DNA of 30,728 nt from Erythrobacter donghaensis. GTDB lineage: Bacteria > Pseudomonadota > Alphaproteobacteria > Sphingomonadales > Sphingomonadaceae. This document shows positions 1 to 10,427 of this stretch, one piece after another. The position numbers and the translations under genes were made by a program. Below the pieces are notes generated by a model that saw only the letters and a list, made by a program, of their open reading frames with translations, was not told the origin of the DNA and ran no database searches. The stretch's first letter is position 1. Each line of letters begins with the position of its first letter. The DNA lies in NCBI RefSeq assembly GCF_001557325.1, contig NZ_LSJS01000072.1:1-30728 (forward strand), read 5' to 3'.

Positions 1-632
1 AGGCTCAGCAGCACCCGCCAGTCGATCGCGAAGATTCGCGTCAGCAGCGCGACGCCGACGCCGAGGCAGGTGAGCGCGAGGCCGAGGATCACCCAGCCCT
101 CCGCCCCCGCGCCGAAGCGCGCCGCCACCGCGCGGATCGCGCCCGCGCCGAGCAGGCCCGCAAGGCCCCCCGATTGCGCCGGGAGCGTGCCGCCCGGCCC
201 TTCGAACACGAGGCCGAGCACGGTCGCGATCAGGGTGATCGCGATCAGCAGCAGCGCGGTCGGCATCCACCAGGCGGTGGTCTCGGGCGCGTCCCCGTTC
301 TCGACATCGCGCCACAGCTTGCGGGCGGAGACGTAGAGCAGCGGCAGCAGCAGCACCCCGGGCAGGCCGAACACCAGCAGCACCCGGTCCGCCGCCCAGG
401 CCCCGGCGCGGCCCATCCAGTTGGCGACCTCGGCCGGGTCGGCGGCGGTCGAGGGGCTGGGATCGGTCTGGGTGTAGCTGGCGAGCGCGAGGGCGAGGAA
501 CACCGCCGCCCCCAGCAGCAGGCCCGAGGCGGTCATCTGCGCGATCCGGCGCATCGAGCGTCGCAAGCCGGCGCGCCATTCGGCGTCGGTCTGGCGAACG
601 GGTTTACTCGGTGCGACCGCGCGGCTGGCCAT
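1..632 (-). CDS. ftsK: DNA translocase FtsK, N-terminal part (runs off the window)
   Basis: The first 210 residues of a protein that continues beyond base 1. They begin MASRAVAPSK, with a basic cytoplasmic stretch (residues 20-30), then four hydrophobic segments at about 34-51, 83-101, 123-143 and 180-199. The loop LASYTQTDPSPSTA after the first helix and the order of the four helices match the FtsK 4TM domain that anchors the translocase at the division septum; the motor and gamma domains are outside the window. FtsK couples chromosome dimer resolution to division. The start is chosen from a good Shine-Dalgarno (CAGGAGA) about 6 bases upstream. The ThiE-like gene lies upstream on the same strand, 104 bases away. 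Family assignment rests on the membrane domain only, so it is good but not certain. Confidence 0.8.
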   Translation of the reverse strand, partial: MASRAVAPSKPVRQTDAEWRAGLRRSMRRIAQMTASGLLLGAAVFLALALASYTQTDPSPSTAADPAEVANWMGRAGAWAADRVLLVFGLPGVLLLPLLYVSARKLWRDVENGDAPETTAWWMPTALLLIAITLIATVLGLVFEGPGGTLPAQSGGLAGLLGAGAIRAVAARFGAGAEGWVILGLALTCLGVGVALLTRIFAIDWRVLLS

Positions 633-660
633 GGGGATTCTCCTGTGCGGAACACATCAT
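604..660 (-). CDS. Possible 18-codon upstream ORF overlapping the ftsK start
   Basis: The peptide MMCSAQENPHGQPRGRTE is read from an ATGATG at 660 preceded by a strong GGGAGG five bases upstream. It ends at a TAA 29 bases inside ftsK, in a different frame. A start with a better ribosome site than the main gene's, terminating just past the main start, is the layout of a leader ORF that tunes initiation. It could equally be chance; no protein-level conservation can be judged here. Confidence 0.25.
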   Translation of the reverse strand: MMCSAQENPHGQPRGRTE

Positions 661-736
661 GAATCCTCCCGGGAGTCCGGTCAAGGAAAGAGCGATGGAC
701 AACATGGCCGCAGGGATCGCCCCTACGCTCCTTGCG

Positions 737-1276
737 TTACCGGGAGAGGCCGTCGATCGCGGCCCAGCCTTTCCACCTTAAGGCGCGCGCCCTCGCTTTC
801 GTCATCCCGCCCAGCGCAATCACCGGCAGCCGCGTTTGCCGCGCCAGCAGCCGGAAGCGCACGGCGCCCAGCGTCTTGCCGTCCGGGTGCGAGCGGGTCG
901 CGAACACCGGCGAGAGCAGCGCCGCATCCGCGCCCAGCCGTGCCGCCAGGCCCAGCTCGGCGAGGTCATGTGCGGTGGCAAGGTGGATGAGGCCCGCCCG
1001 GCGCGGCCACAGCGCGCGGGGTGCACCATAGATCCCGTCCGCGCCCCACTCGCGCGCGGTCAGCGCCGAATCCGCGAGAACCACCACATGCCCGCGCGCC
1101 TTCGCCGCCCGCCGCAGCGCGCGAAAGCGCGCGAGGCGCTCGGCCCCGTCCAGATGATAGTGGCGATAGATCAAGCCCGAACCACGCGGCAGCGCGGCGA
1201 GGGCCCGCTCGATCACCGCATCGTTGCGCGCGTCGGAGATCAGCCACAGGGCGGGGAGGGTCTTTGCGCGGGGCAC
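737..1276 (-). CDS. ThiE/TenI-superfamily protein (thiamine phosphate synthase-like)
   Basis: A 179-residue TIM-barrel-type protein. Recognisable landmarks are LPALWLISD near the N-terminus (the position of the ThiE first strand), WGADGIYGAP in the middle, ADAALLSPVFATRSHPDGKTLG (the phosphate/pyrimidine-proximal loop, GPVFPT..KPG..LG in ThiE) and PVIALGGMT near the C-terminus (PVVAIGGI in ThiE). ThiE joins hydroxymethylpyrimidine diphosphate and thiazole phosphate to make thiamine phosphate; TenI relatives are thiazole tautomerases. The protein is somewhat short and its GIYG replaces the usual GVHLGQ, so the exact activity is uncertain. I chose GTG at 1276 (MPRAKTLPALW); an ATG at 1300 is in frame and would overlap the divergent yggS start by two bases. 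It lies just upstream of ftsK on the same strand. Confidence 0.7.
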   Translation of the reverse strand: MPRAKTLPALWLISDARNDAVIERALAALPRGSGLIYRHYHLDGAERLARFRALRRAAKARGHVVVLADSALTAREWGADGIYGAPRALWPRRAGLIHLATAHDLAELGLAARLGADAALLSPVFATRSHPDGKTLGAVRFRLLARQTRLPVIALGGMTKARARALRWKGWAAIDGLSR

Positions 1277-1290
1277 GGCTCCGCTATAGA
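1263..1290 (+). promoter_or_regulatory. Candidate yggS promoter, nearly leaderless
   Basis: TTTGCG and TATAGA are separated by 16 bases. The predicted transcription start falls at about 1296-1298, immediately before the yggS ATG at 1299. No Shine-Dalgarno precedes that ATG, which fits a leaderless or near-leaderless message. The element overlaps the start of the divergent ThiE-like gene. Confidence 0.35.
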
Positions 1291-1298
1291 GCCGCCGC

Positions 1299-1964
1299 AT
1301 GGAAAACGCAGCATCCCGCCTCGAAGCCGTCCGCGCCAACATTGCCCGCGTCTGCAAGCCCGCCCGCCGCGAGCCGGCCTCGGTCACGCTCATCGCGGTG
1401 AGCAAGACCCACGGCCCCGAGGCGATCACCCCGCTGATCGAGGCCGGCCAGCGCGTCTTCGGCGAGAACCGGGTGCAGGAGGCGCAGGGCAAATGGCCCG
1501 CCTTGCGCGAGGCGCATCCCAGTATCGAACTGCACCTCATCGGCCAGCTGCAATCGAACAAGGCGGAAGAAGCCGTGGCGCTGTTCGACTGCATCCACTC
1601 GCTCGACCGGCCGAGCCTGCTGACCGCGCTCGCCCGCGCGATGGACAAGGCCGGGCGGCAGGTGCCGTGCTTCGTCCAGGTCAACATCGGCGACGAGCCG
1701 CAGAAGGGCGGCTGTCCGATCGCCGAGCTGCCCGCGTTCCTCGGCGAGGTGCGGCAGACCGGCATCCCGCTCGCCGGGCTGATGTGCATCCCCCCCGCCG
1801 ATACCGAGGCCGCGCCGTTCTTCGCCCTTCTCGCCAAGCTTGCCGCCGATCACGGGGTGAGCGGCGGCCTCAGCATGGGCATGAGCGGGGATTACGAGAC
1901 CGCGGTGATGCTCGGCGCGACCCACGTGCGGGTCGGCACCGCGCTGTTCGGCGCGCGGGGATAG
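1299..1964 (+). CDS. yggS: YggS-family pyridoxal phosphate homeostasis protein
   Basis: A 221-residue protein of normal family length. It carries the PLP-binding lysine motif IAVSKTHGPEAI (about residues 29-40), VFGENRVQEAQGKW, the LHLIGQLQSNKAEEA block, VQVNIGDEPQKGGC and the C-terminal LSMGMSGDYETAVMLGATHVRVGTALFG phosphate-binding region. YggS/PROSC proteins hold pyridoxal 5'-phosphate on a single TIM-like barrel and keep free PLP and amino-acid pools balanced; they have no established catalytic turnover. The ATG at 1299 lacks a Shine-Dalgarno and sits just downstream of a possible -10 box. It converges on the TonB receptor gene, with a hairpin terminator between the two. Confidence 0.95.
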   Translation: MENAASRLEAVRANIARVCKPARREPASVTLIAVSKTHGPEAITPLIEAGQRVFGENRVQEAQGKWPALREAHPSIELHLIGQLQSNKAEEAVALFDCIHSLDRPSLLTALARAMDKAGRQVPCFVQVNIGDEPQKGGCPIAELPAFLGEVRQTGIPLAGLMCIPPADTEAAPFFALLAKLAADHGVSGGLSMGMSGDYETAVMLGATHVRVGTALFGARG

Positions 1965-1988
1965 GCCTCCCTCCCGATCCCGCAATGA

Positions 1989-2020
1989 AAAAGGGCGCCC
2001 CGTTGCCGGAGCGCCCCTTT
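1989..2020 (-). terminator. Intrinsic terminator between convergent yggS and the TonB receptor
   Basis: GGGCGC (1993-1998) pairs with GCGCCC (2011-2016). The stem continues through CCG/CGG with one mismatch and closes on a TTGC tetraloop. The flanking AAA/TTT also pair. On the minus strand the stem is followed by a run of T, making it a good rho-independent terminator for the receptor gene. On the plus strand the tail is a shorter CTTTC, so it may also stop yggS transcription. Confidence 0.75.
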
Positions 2021-2039
2021 CGTGCCCGCTGGCCGCGGA

Positions 2040-4768
2040 TCAGAAGTTGAACCGCCCGGTCACGCCATAGACGCGCGGTTCGGCGAGGAAGTGCGAGAAG
2101 ATCTGCCGCCCGCCCGGGAACTGCGGATCGACGAAAGGCGCCGAGGTGGTGCCCGCCTGGAACGGCGAGTTGAAGGCGACCTGGGCGTAGTCCTTGTTGA
2201 AGATGTTCTGGCCCCAGAACTCCAGCGACCACTTGAGGTCCGGCCCGCGGATCCCGATGCGCGCGTTGAACAGCGCGAAGCTTTCCTGCTCCTTCTGCGG
2301 GAACAGGTCGGAGCCGGTGTTGTAGCCCTCGGTGTAGCGCCCGTCGAAGTAGACGAGGCCGGTGAGGCCGCTCGAGCCGATCGCCGGGGTCCAGGTGATG
2401 CTGCCGGTCGCGACCCATTCGGGGGCGTTCGACAGGTTGTCGCCGGGCAGCTGACGCAGCGCCGGATCGAGCGGTGCGCCCGCGCTGGTGCCGACCAGAT
2501 CGTCGACATAGCGGGTGCGCGCGTAGGTCACGCCGCCCGCGATGTTGAGGTCGTCGAGCGGATTGATCTGGGTTTCGATTTCAACGCCCTGCGTGCGCAC
2601 GCCGTAGCTGACATCGCTCGCGGCGCAGGCACCGGTGGTCGCGCTGGTGTCGCGGTCGGCGGACGGCCCGCCGACCAGATCGCCGCTGCAGCCGTTGATG
2701 TTCTGCACCAGGAACACCGTCCCGTTGAAGGTGTTCAGCTGGAAGTTGCTGAAATCCGAACGGAACGCGGCAAGGCTGAGGCTGAACGGACGGGTCGCGT
2801 ACTTGAGGCCGATTTCGTAGCTGTCGACCAGCTCGGGATCGAACTGGAGGTTGCCCACCAGCGCCTGCGCCCCGGTCTGCCCGCCGAACGGCTGGATCGG
2901 CGACTTCAGCGCCGAGCGGTCGAGGTTGAAGCCGCCCGCCTTGTAACCGCGCGCATAGCTGCCATAGACCAGCAGGTCGTCGGTCGCCTTCCACGAAAGG
3001 ATTGCGGTGCCGGTCCACTCGTCCTCGGACCGGTCGTCGGAGATCGAGACACCGTTGAGTTCGGCGGTCGAGTTGCCCTGGCACGACAGCCCGATCAGCG
3101 AACCCGCAAGGGCGCGGGCGGTGGCGTTGGTGCTCGAAAGATCGTCGAGCAGCAGGCCCTGCACCGTGGTGCAGACAGTGTTGTCGTTGCCGAAGGTTGC
3201 CGAGAAGTCCTTCTCGTCGTTGGTGTAGCGCAGGCCCAGGGTCAGCGCGAGGCTGTCGGTGATGTTGACGATGTTGTGCGTGAACAGCGCCCAATTCGTG
3301 CCGTCCTGGAAGTAGCTGTCGTTGGTCGTGCCGCGGTCATTGAGCGAGTCCAGCGCGGTGAAGCCGGCGACGATGTCCGCGCCCGAAGCGCCCGTCGCGG
3401 CGGCGAGCGTCGCCGGGCCCACGCCCGGTGCGACGCACAGCGGGCTGGTGGGCGAATAGAGCCCGGCAAGCCCGCCGCCCGAGATGATGCGGCAATTGGC
3501 GAAACGGCCGTATTGGTTGCCGAAGCGCAGGTTGTCGCGAACGGTCAGCTCCTCGTTGGCGAAGAAGCCGCCGACGAGCCAGTCGAGCTTGCCGTCGAAA
3601 GCCTCGCCCTGCAGGCGCAGTTCCTGAGTGAAGGTGTGGAACTGGCGGTAGGCATCATCGCTCTCGGCGCGGTAGAGGATGTCGACCGTGCCGTAATCGG
3701 TGTCCGAGGCCTGGCCCGAACGGTATTCGCGGTAGGCGGTGATCGAGGTCAGCGTCGCCCCGCCGAAGTCGTAATCGACCTGGGCCGAGAAGCCGTAGTC
3801 CTTGGTAACGCCGGCATAGCTGCGGCCGGGGGTCACCGAGACCGTGCGGTCGAAGCCCTGGTTGAAGGCGGCGAGGTTCTGGCCCAGATCGCGCAGTACG
3901 TTGATGATGTTGTTGCCGTTGGTCTGCAACGGCGTAAGCGGGGTCGAGGGATTGTTGAGATTGCCGATCGACGGGGTGATGCTGGCATCGACATAGGTCG
4001 CCGCGCAGCACTTCTCGTCGCGGTAGGTGTAGTCCGCGATCAGGCGGATCGACAGCGCGTCGGTCGGTTCGAACAGCAGCTGCCCGCGCGCGAACAGGCG
4101 GTCGCGGTCGTTGATGTCGGTGTTGTTGGCCGGATCGGTGTAGAAGCCGTCGCGCTTGACGTAGATCCCGTCGAGGCGTGCCGCGAGGTTATCGGTGATC
4201 GGGCCGGTGATGCTGCCGCCGATGCGGAAGAAATCGTAGTTGCCGTAGGTCGCCTCGGCGGTGCCGCCGAAGGTGAATTCGGGCTTCTTCGAGAAGATGC
4301 TGATCAGACCGGCCGAGGAGTTGCGGCCGCCGAGCGTGCCCTGCGGGCCGCGCTGCACTTCGACGCGGTCAAGCTCGCCCAGCTCGTTGAGGCCGATGCC
4401 CGAGCGCGAACGGTAGACGCCGTCGATGAACACCGGCACCGAGCTTTCGAGGCCGGGGTTGTCGCCGGCCGTGCCGATCCCGCGGATACGCGCCGAGCCG
4501 TTGGCTTCCGAGCCGGTCGAGGACACCAGCAGCGAGGGCGCGACCTGGTTCAGCTGGCGGATGTCGTTCGCGCCCGAGTTGATGAGGGTGTCCGAATTGA
4601 TCGCCGAAATCGCGACCGGCACGTCGGCGAGCGCCTGCTGGCGCCCCTGTGCGGTGACGATAATGACGTTTTCGGCTTCCGGTTCCGCGGCGGCTTCTTC
4701 GTCCTGCGCGAAGGCGGCGGTGGGAAGGAAGGCCATGCCAGTGCACGCAGCGAAGTGTAGGATTTCAT
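2040..4768 (-). CDS. TonB-dependent outer-membrane receptor, signal peptide probably frameshifted
   Basis: About 900 residues. An acidic stretch is followed by a TonB-box-like NVIIVTAQ, a plug domain (DVPVAISAINSDTL, ARIRGIGTAG, VFIDGVYRSRSGIG, VEVQRGPQGTLGGRNSSAG) and a 22-strand-type barrel rich in aromatic/Gly strands ending RVYGVTGRFNF, with the terminal aromatic needed for BAM insertion. Such sphingomonad receptors import iron chelates, vitamins or oligosaccharides; the substrate cannot be read here. A GGGAGA Shine-Dalgarno precedes ATG 4768, which starts MKSYTSLRAL, a normal signal-peptide n-region. After codon 10 the reading must shift by one base (near 4739) to reach GMAFLPTAAFAQ and the mature protein. 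The in-frame alternatives, TTG 4784 (MGEIPDEILHF, acidic) and ATG 4736 (too short), do not give a credible signal peptide. Coordinates assume the shifted start. Confidence 0.85.
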
Positions 4769-4878
4769 CTGGTATCTCTCCCAAAGCTAACTTTTGTTTT
4801 GGAACATGACTAATCGGATCGCGCGCGACTGCAACCGGCCTTTCATCGATGCGTAAAATTTCACCCCGTGTGTGGCAT

Positions 4879-7638
4879 TTACGCCTTTTCCAGCTGTTCC
4901 TGCCGCTGGTCGCTCGCCGCGGCGAGCAGCGCGCCCTCGATCTCGGCGAGCCGTTCGGGCGCCTTGATCTTGGCGGCGGTGAGATCGGTCACGTAAAAGG
5001 TGTCCGCCGCAGCCTCGCCATAGGCGGTGATGTGCGCCGAATGGACGATGAGGTTGGCCTTGTAGAGCGCGTGCGCCAGCCGGTTCAGGAGCGCGGGGCG
5101 GTCGCGCGCGGTGACCTCGACCACGGTGAAGTGGTTCGAGGCGTCGTTGTCGAAGCCGACCCGCGGCGCGACATCGAAGGCTTTCGCGCGCGAGTGCGCC
5201 AGCGGCCGCGCGGCGAGCTTGGGCACCAGCTCCACCTTGGCGAGCAGCGCGTCGCGGATGCCCTTCTCGATCCGCGCCATCTGCGCTTCCTCGCGGAAGG
5301 GCTGGCCGTTCTGGTCCTGCACCAGAAAATTGTCGACCGCATAGCCTGACTTGGCAGTGTGGATGCGCGCGTCGATGATGTTGGCACCGGCCAGGTGGAT
5401 GCCGCCCGCCATGCGGTAGAACAGCCCCGGATGGTCGGCGGCGATCACGTTGACCCGGGTCGCGCCCCGGGTCTCGTCGACTTCGCAGTGGATCGAAAGG
5501 TGGTCCGCGGTCGCGATGGCGGCGTCATATTGCACGAGGTTGCTGGCGATGATGTCCTCGGGCTCGGCGATCCAGTAGGCATCGCCGAGCAGCGCGCCGA
5601 CGCTGTCGACGAGGTGATCCTGATCGCCCAGCAGGCGCTGCACCGCGTCCTTCTTGGCGGTGACCCGCGCCTTTCTCCCGTTGCCCTTGTGGCCCAGCCG
5701 CAGGCGTTCCTGCGCGGCGTCGTAGAGCTCGCCCAGGAGCTGCCCCTTCCAGCTGTTCCACGTCCCCGGCCCGACCGCGCGGATATCGACCGCGGTGAGG
5801 ATCGCGAGGTTGCGCAGCCGCTCGAGGCTCTGCACCTCGGCAACGAAATCCTCGATCGTCTTGGGGTCGGTGAGGTCGCGCTTCTGCGCGGTGCGGCTCA
5901 TCAGGAGGTGGTGGAGCACCAGCCAGGCGACCAGATCGGTCTCCTTCTCGTCGAGCCCGAAGCGCGGGCACAGGCGATGCGCCACTTCCGCGCCGAGCAC
6001 CGAATGGTCGCCCCCGCGCCCCTTGGCGATGTCATGCAGCAGCACCGCGACATAGAGCGCGCGGCGCGAGGCGAGCTTGGGAAATTCGCGCGTCGCGCGC
6101 GGGTGGTCGGCGGCGAGCAGGCCCCGCTCTATCTGCGAGAGCAGTCCGATCGCACGGATGGTGTGCTCGTCGACCGTGTAGTGGTGATACATGTCGAACT
6201 GCATCTGCGCATTGACCCGGCCGAAGTCCGGTACGAAGCGGCCGAAGACGCCCGCCTCGTTCATCCAGCGCAGGGCAGTTTCGGGGTCCTTGCGCCCGCT
6301 CAGCAGATCGAGGAACAGCGCATTGGCGCGCTTGTCGCGGCGCAGCTTGCCGTCGATCAGCTTGGCGTCGCGCCCGGCCTGGCGCATGGTCTCGGGGTGG
6401 ACTTCCAGCCCCTCGGCCTCGGCGAGCTGGAACACCTCGACGAGGCGCACCGGGTCCTGCCGGAACCAGTCGTCCCCCGGGGCGCGCAGCCGCCCGCCTT
6501 CGACGGTGTAGCCCTTGAACTGGCGGGGGCGCTGGGTCCAGCCGGCGAAAAAGCCGGTGCGCGGGCGCGTCTTGGCCATCTCCTCGTCGAGGTGGGCAAG
6601 GAACACGCCCGTCAGGCTGCCCACGCGTTTCACCTGGAGGAAGTAGTACTGCATGAACCGCTCGACCGCGCTCTTGCCCGGGCGGTCGGCGAACAGCATG
6701 CGCTCGGCCACGGCGCGCTGCAGATCGAAGGTCAGCCGATCCTCGGCGCGGTCGGTGAGGATGTGCATGTGGCAGCGCGCCGCCAGCAGGAAGCCCTCGG
6801 CGCGGCGGAAGCTGCGGTATTCGCTGGTGGTCAGCAGGCCCACGTCCACGAGCTGCGCGGCGTTGTCGACCCGGTGGACATATTTGCCGATCCAGTAGAG
6901 CGTCTGGAGATCGCGCAGGCCGCCCTTGCCCTCCTTGACATTGGGCTCGACCACATAGCGGCTGTCCCCCATCCGCTTGTGCCGCGCATCGCGCTCGGCG
7001 AGCTTCTGAGTGAGGAACTGGCGCTCGGAGCCCTTGGCGACCTCGTTCCAGAAGCGCGCGCGCAGCTCGTCGTAGAGCGCCTGTTCGCCCCACACGAGCC
7101 GGCTTTCGAGCAGGGCGGTGCGGATCGTCAGATCCTCCTTGGCCATGCGGATCGTGTCGGCGACGGTGCGGCTCGAATGGCCGACCTTGAGGCCCAGATC
7201 CCACAGGATGTAGAGCATCGTCTCGATCACCTGCTCGCACCACGGCGCGCGCTTGCCGGGGGTGATGAAGGCGACGTCGACATCCGAATGCGGCGCCATT
7301 TCGGCGCGGCCGTAGCCGCCGACCGCGAGGATCGCGAGGCGCTCGGCCTGGGTCGGGTTGGGAACGGGGTAGAGGTGGGTGGTGACGTGATCGTGAATCA
7401 CCCGCAGCAGCTGGTCGATCAGGAAGCTGAAGCCGGCGGTGACCTCGTGCCCGGCAGACGGCGCATCGAGCAGCCGCCGCGCCAGTTCGGCGCGACCTTC
7501 GGCCAGCGCGGTGCGCAGCGCGGTGACGATGGCGGGGCGGGCACCGGGCCCGCCCGCCGCGTGCAGCGCCTCGATCTCCTCGGCCAGCGCGCGCCGGTCG
7601 ATGATCGCACGCTGGCCGGGGACGCGGGAGGGGCTCAC
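4879..7638 (-). CDS. glnD: Bifunctional [protein-PII] uridylyltransferase / uridylyl-removing enzyme
   Basis: About 919 residues, the usual GlnD size. The nucleotidyltransferase motif GGYGRAEMAPHSDVDVAF lies at about residue 107. The helical region includes GKGGLRDLQTLYWIGKY. The HD hydrolase signature VLLHDIAKGRGGDHS lies near the middle, and two C-terminal ACT domains follow (about 710-800 and 825-905, the second starting FTVVEVTARDRPALLNRLA). GlnD uridylylates PII under nitrogen limitation and removes the groups when glutamine binds the ACT domains, so it is the cytoplasmic nitrogen sensor. I chose GTG 7638, which gives MSPSRVPGQRAIIDRRAL and leaves 10 bases after the upstream ligase gene. 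GTG 7668 is in frame and would overlap that gene by 20 bases; neither has a strong ribosome site. Likely cotranscribed with the ligase. Confidence 0.95.
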   Translation of the reverse strand: MSPSRVPGQRAIIDRRALAEEIEALHAAGGPGARPAIVTALRTALAEGRAELARRLLDAPSAGHEVTAGFSFLIDQLLRVIHDHVTTHLYPVPNPTQAERLAILAVGGYGRAEMAPHSDVDVAFITPGKRAPWCEQVIETMLYILWDLGLKVGHSSRTVADTIRMAKEDLTIRTALLESRLVWGEQALYDELRARFWNEVAKGSERQFLTQKLAERDARHKRMGDSRYVVEPNVKEGKGGLRDLQTLYWIGKYVHRVDNAAQLVDVGLLTTSEYRSFRRAEGFLLAARCHMHILTDRAEDRLTFDLQRAVAERMLFADRPGKSAVERFMQYYFLQVKRVGSLTGVFLAHLDEEMAKTRPRTGFFAGWTQRPRQFKGYTVEGGRLRAPGDDWFRQDPVRLVEVFQLAEAEGLEVHPETMRQAGRDAKLIDGKLRRDKRANALFLDLLSGRKDPETALRWMNEAGVFGRFVPDFGRVNAQMQFDMYHHYTVDEHTIRAIGLLSQIERGLLAADHPRATREFPKLASRRALYVAVLLHDIAKGRGGDHSVLGAEVAHRLCPRFGLDEKETDLVAWLVLHHLLMSRTAQKRDLTDPKTIEDFVAEVQSLERLRNLAILTAVDIRAVGPGTWNSWKGQLLGELYDAAQERLRLGHKGNGRKARVTAKKDAVQRLLGDQDHLVDSVGALLGDAYWIAEPEDIIASNLVQYDAAIATADHLSIHCEVDETRGATRVNVIAADHPGLFYRMAGGIHLAGANIIDARIHTAKSGYAVDNFLVQDQNGQPFREEAQMARIEKGIRDALLAKVELVPKLAARPLAHSRAKAFDVAPRVGFDNDASNHFTVVEVTARDRPALLNRLAHALYKANLIVHSAHITAYGEAAADTFYVTDLTAAKIKAPERLAEIEGALLAAASDQRQEQLEKA

Positions 7639-7648
7639 GGGCTGCAAC

Positions 7649-9364
<1,716 letters not shown>

Positions 9365-9494
9365 GCGGTTGTGTTCCTCTCTCGTTGTTGCGGCGCCCGG
9401 TTCCCGGATCACCTGTCCCATTCCGTCCGGCTGGCTGCGTGCCCCTTCCCCTGCCCCCTTCGCTGTGCCAGAAGCGCCAGCGCGATCAGGGCCG

Positions 9495-9522
9495 TTTCGG
9501 GCTCACCGTTACGGCATATCAT
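9495..9522 (+). promoter_or_regulatory. Candidate lgt promoter
   Basis: TTTCGG and TATCAT (five of six bases of the -10 consensus) are 16 bases apart. They place a start about 14 bases before the lgt GTG and just ahead of its AAGAGG ribosome site. The remainder of the 178-base divergent spacer shows no other clear element. Confidence 0.4.
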
Positions 9523-9542
9523 TGCAATAAGAGGTTCGCTCC

Positions 9543-10427
9543 GTGCTGTCACTACTTGCCGCAAGCGCCGCCGCCGTCGATCCGATACAGTTCGCCGAGC
9601 TGCGCCTCGCCAAAGGTATCGATCTCGGCTTCTTCCAGCTGCGGTTCTATTCGCTCGCCTATCTGCTGGGGGTGATCTTCGCCTATTGGCACACCTCGCG
9701 CGCGCTCAAGGAGCCCGGCGCGCCGATGGCGCAGCGCCATGCCGACGACCTGTTCTTCTACTGCACGCTGGGCGTCATCATCGGCGGGCGGCTCGGCTAT
9801 GCGACCTTCTACGAGCCCGCCTTGTGGACCACCTTCGCCAATGACAGCTGGCTGAGCTGGCGGCTGGTGCGCCTGTGGGAGGGCGGGATGAGCTTCCACG
9901 GCGGCCTGATCGGCGTCACCGTCGCGATGCTGTGGATCGCGTGGCGCGAGAAGCTCAATTTCATCCGCGTGGTCGATTACGTCGCGGTCGGCGTGCCGAT
10001 GGGGATGCTGCTCGGCCGGCTCGCCAACTTCGTCAACGGCGAGCTCTACGGACGGCAAACCGACGTGCCGTGGGCGATGGTGTTTCCGAGCGATCCCGCC
10101 GAGCTGCCGCGTCATCCGAGCCAGCTCTACCAGGCGGGCCTCGAAGGGCTGGCGATGCTGGTCATCATGCTTTCGCTGTTCTGGCTGACCCGTGCGCGCT
10201 ACCGCCCGGGGCTGCTGACCGGCGTGTTCACCATCGGCATGGGGGTCGCGCGCTTCGTAAACGAATTTTTCCGTGAGCCGGACCAACAACTGGCTGAATT
10301 CGCACTCCGCACCGGACTATCGATGGGGCAATGGCTGACCATACCGCTTATCCTGACTGGATTGATTGTCGTGATCTTCGCGCTGCGCAAGAAGCCGCTG
10401 GCGGCGGGGACGGCAGCGCCGGCCTGA
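9543..10427 (+). CDS. lgt: Prolipoprotein diacylglyceryl transferase
   Basis: A 294-residue inner-membrane enzyme with seven hydrophobic segments. Family landmarks are [19 protein letters not shown] near the start, [23 protein letters not shown] (the catalytic His-Gly-Gly block), [14 protein letters not shown] (the Lgt signature), [14 protein letters not shown] and [14 protein letters not shown]. Lgt moves the diacylglyceryl group of phosphatidylglycerol to the lipobox cysteine of prolipoproteins, the first step of lipoprotein maturation. It starts with GTG at 9543, preceded by AAGAGG. The stop TGA overlaps a possible CTG start of the next gene (CTGA), and the first ATG of that gene lies 97 bases inside lgt, so the two are probably translated together. 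Confidence 0.96.
   Translation: MLSLLAASAAAVDPIQFAELRLAKGIDLGFFQLRFYSLAYLLGVIFAYWHTSRALKEPGAPMAQRHADDLFFYCTLGVIIGGRLGYATFYEPALWTTFANDSWLSWRLVRLWEGGMSFHGGLIGVTVAMLWIAWREKLNFIRVVDYVAVGVPMGMLLGRLANFVNGELYGRQTDVPWAMVFPSDPAELPRHPSQLYQAGLEGLAMLVIMLSLFWLTRARYRPGLLTGVFTIGMGVARFVNEFFREPDQQLAEFALRTGLSMGQWLTIPLILTGLIVVIFALRKKPLAAGTAAPA

Noticed and set aside
2022..4760. A 912-codon open frame on the plus strand opposite the TonB receptor gene
   Set aside because: Its translation is Arg/Glu/Ala/Val-rich with no domains, while the minus strand encodes a complete receptor. It is a mirror effect of GC-rich codon use.
4845..4881. Inverted repeat GCGTAAA/TTTACGC at the glnD stop as a terminator
   Set aside because: The arms are only seven bases, AT-rich, with a 20-base loop and no T-run, so it is too weak to call.
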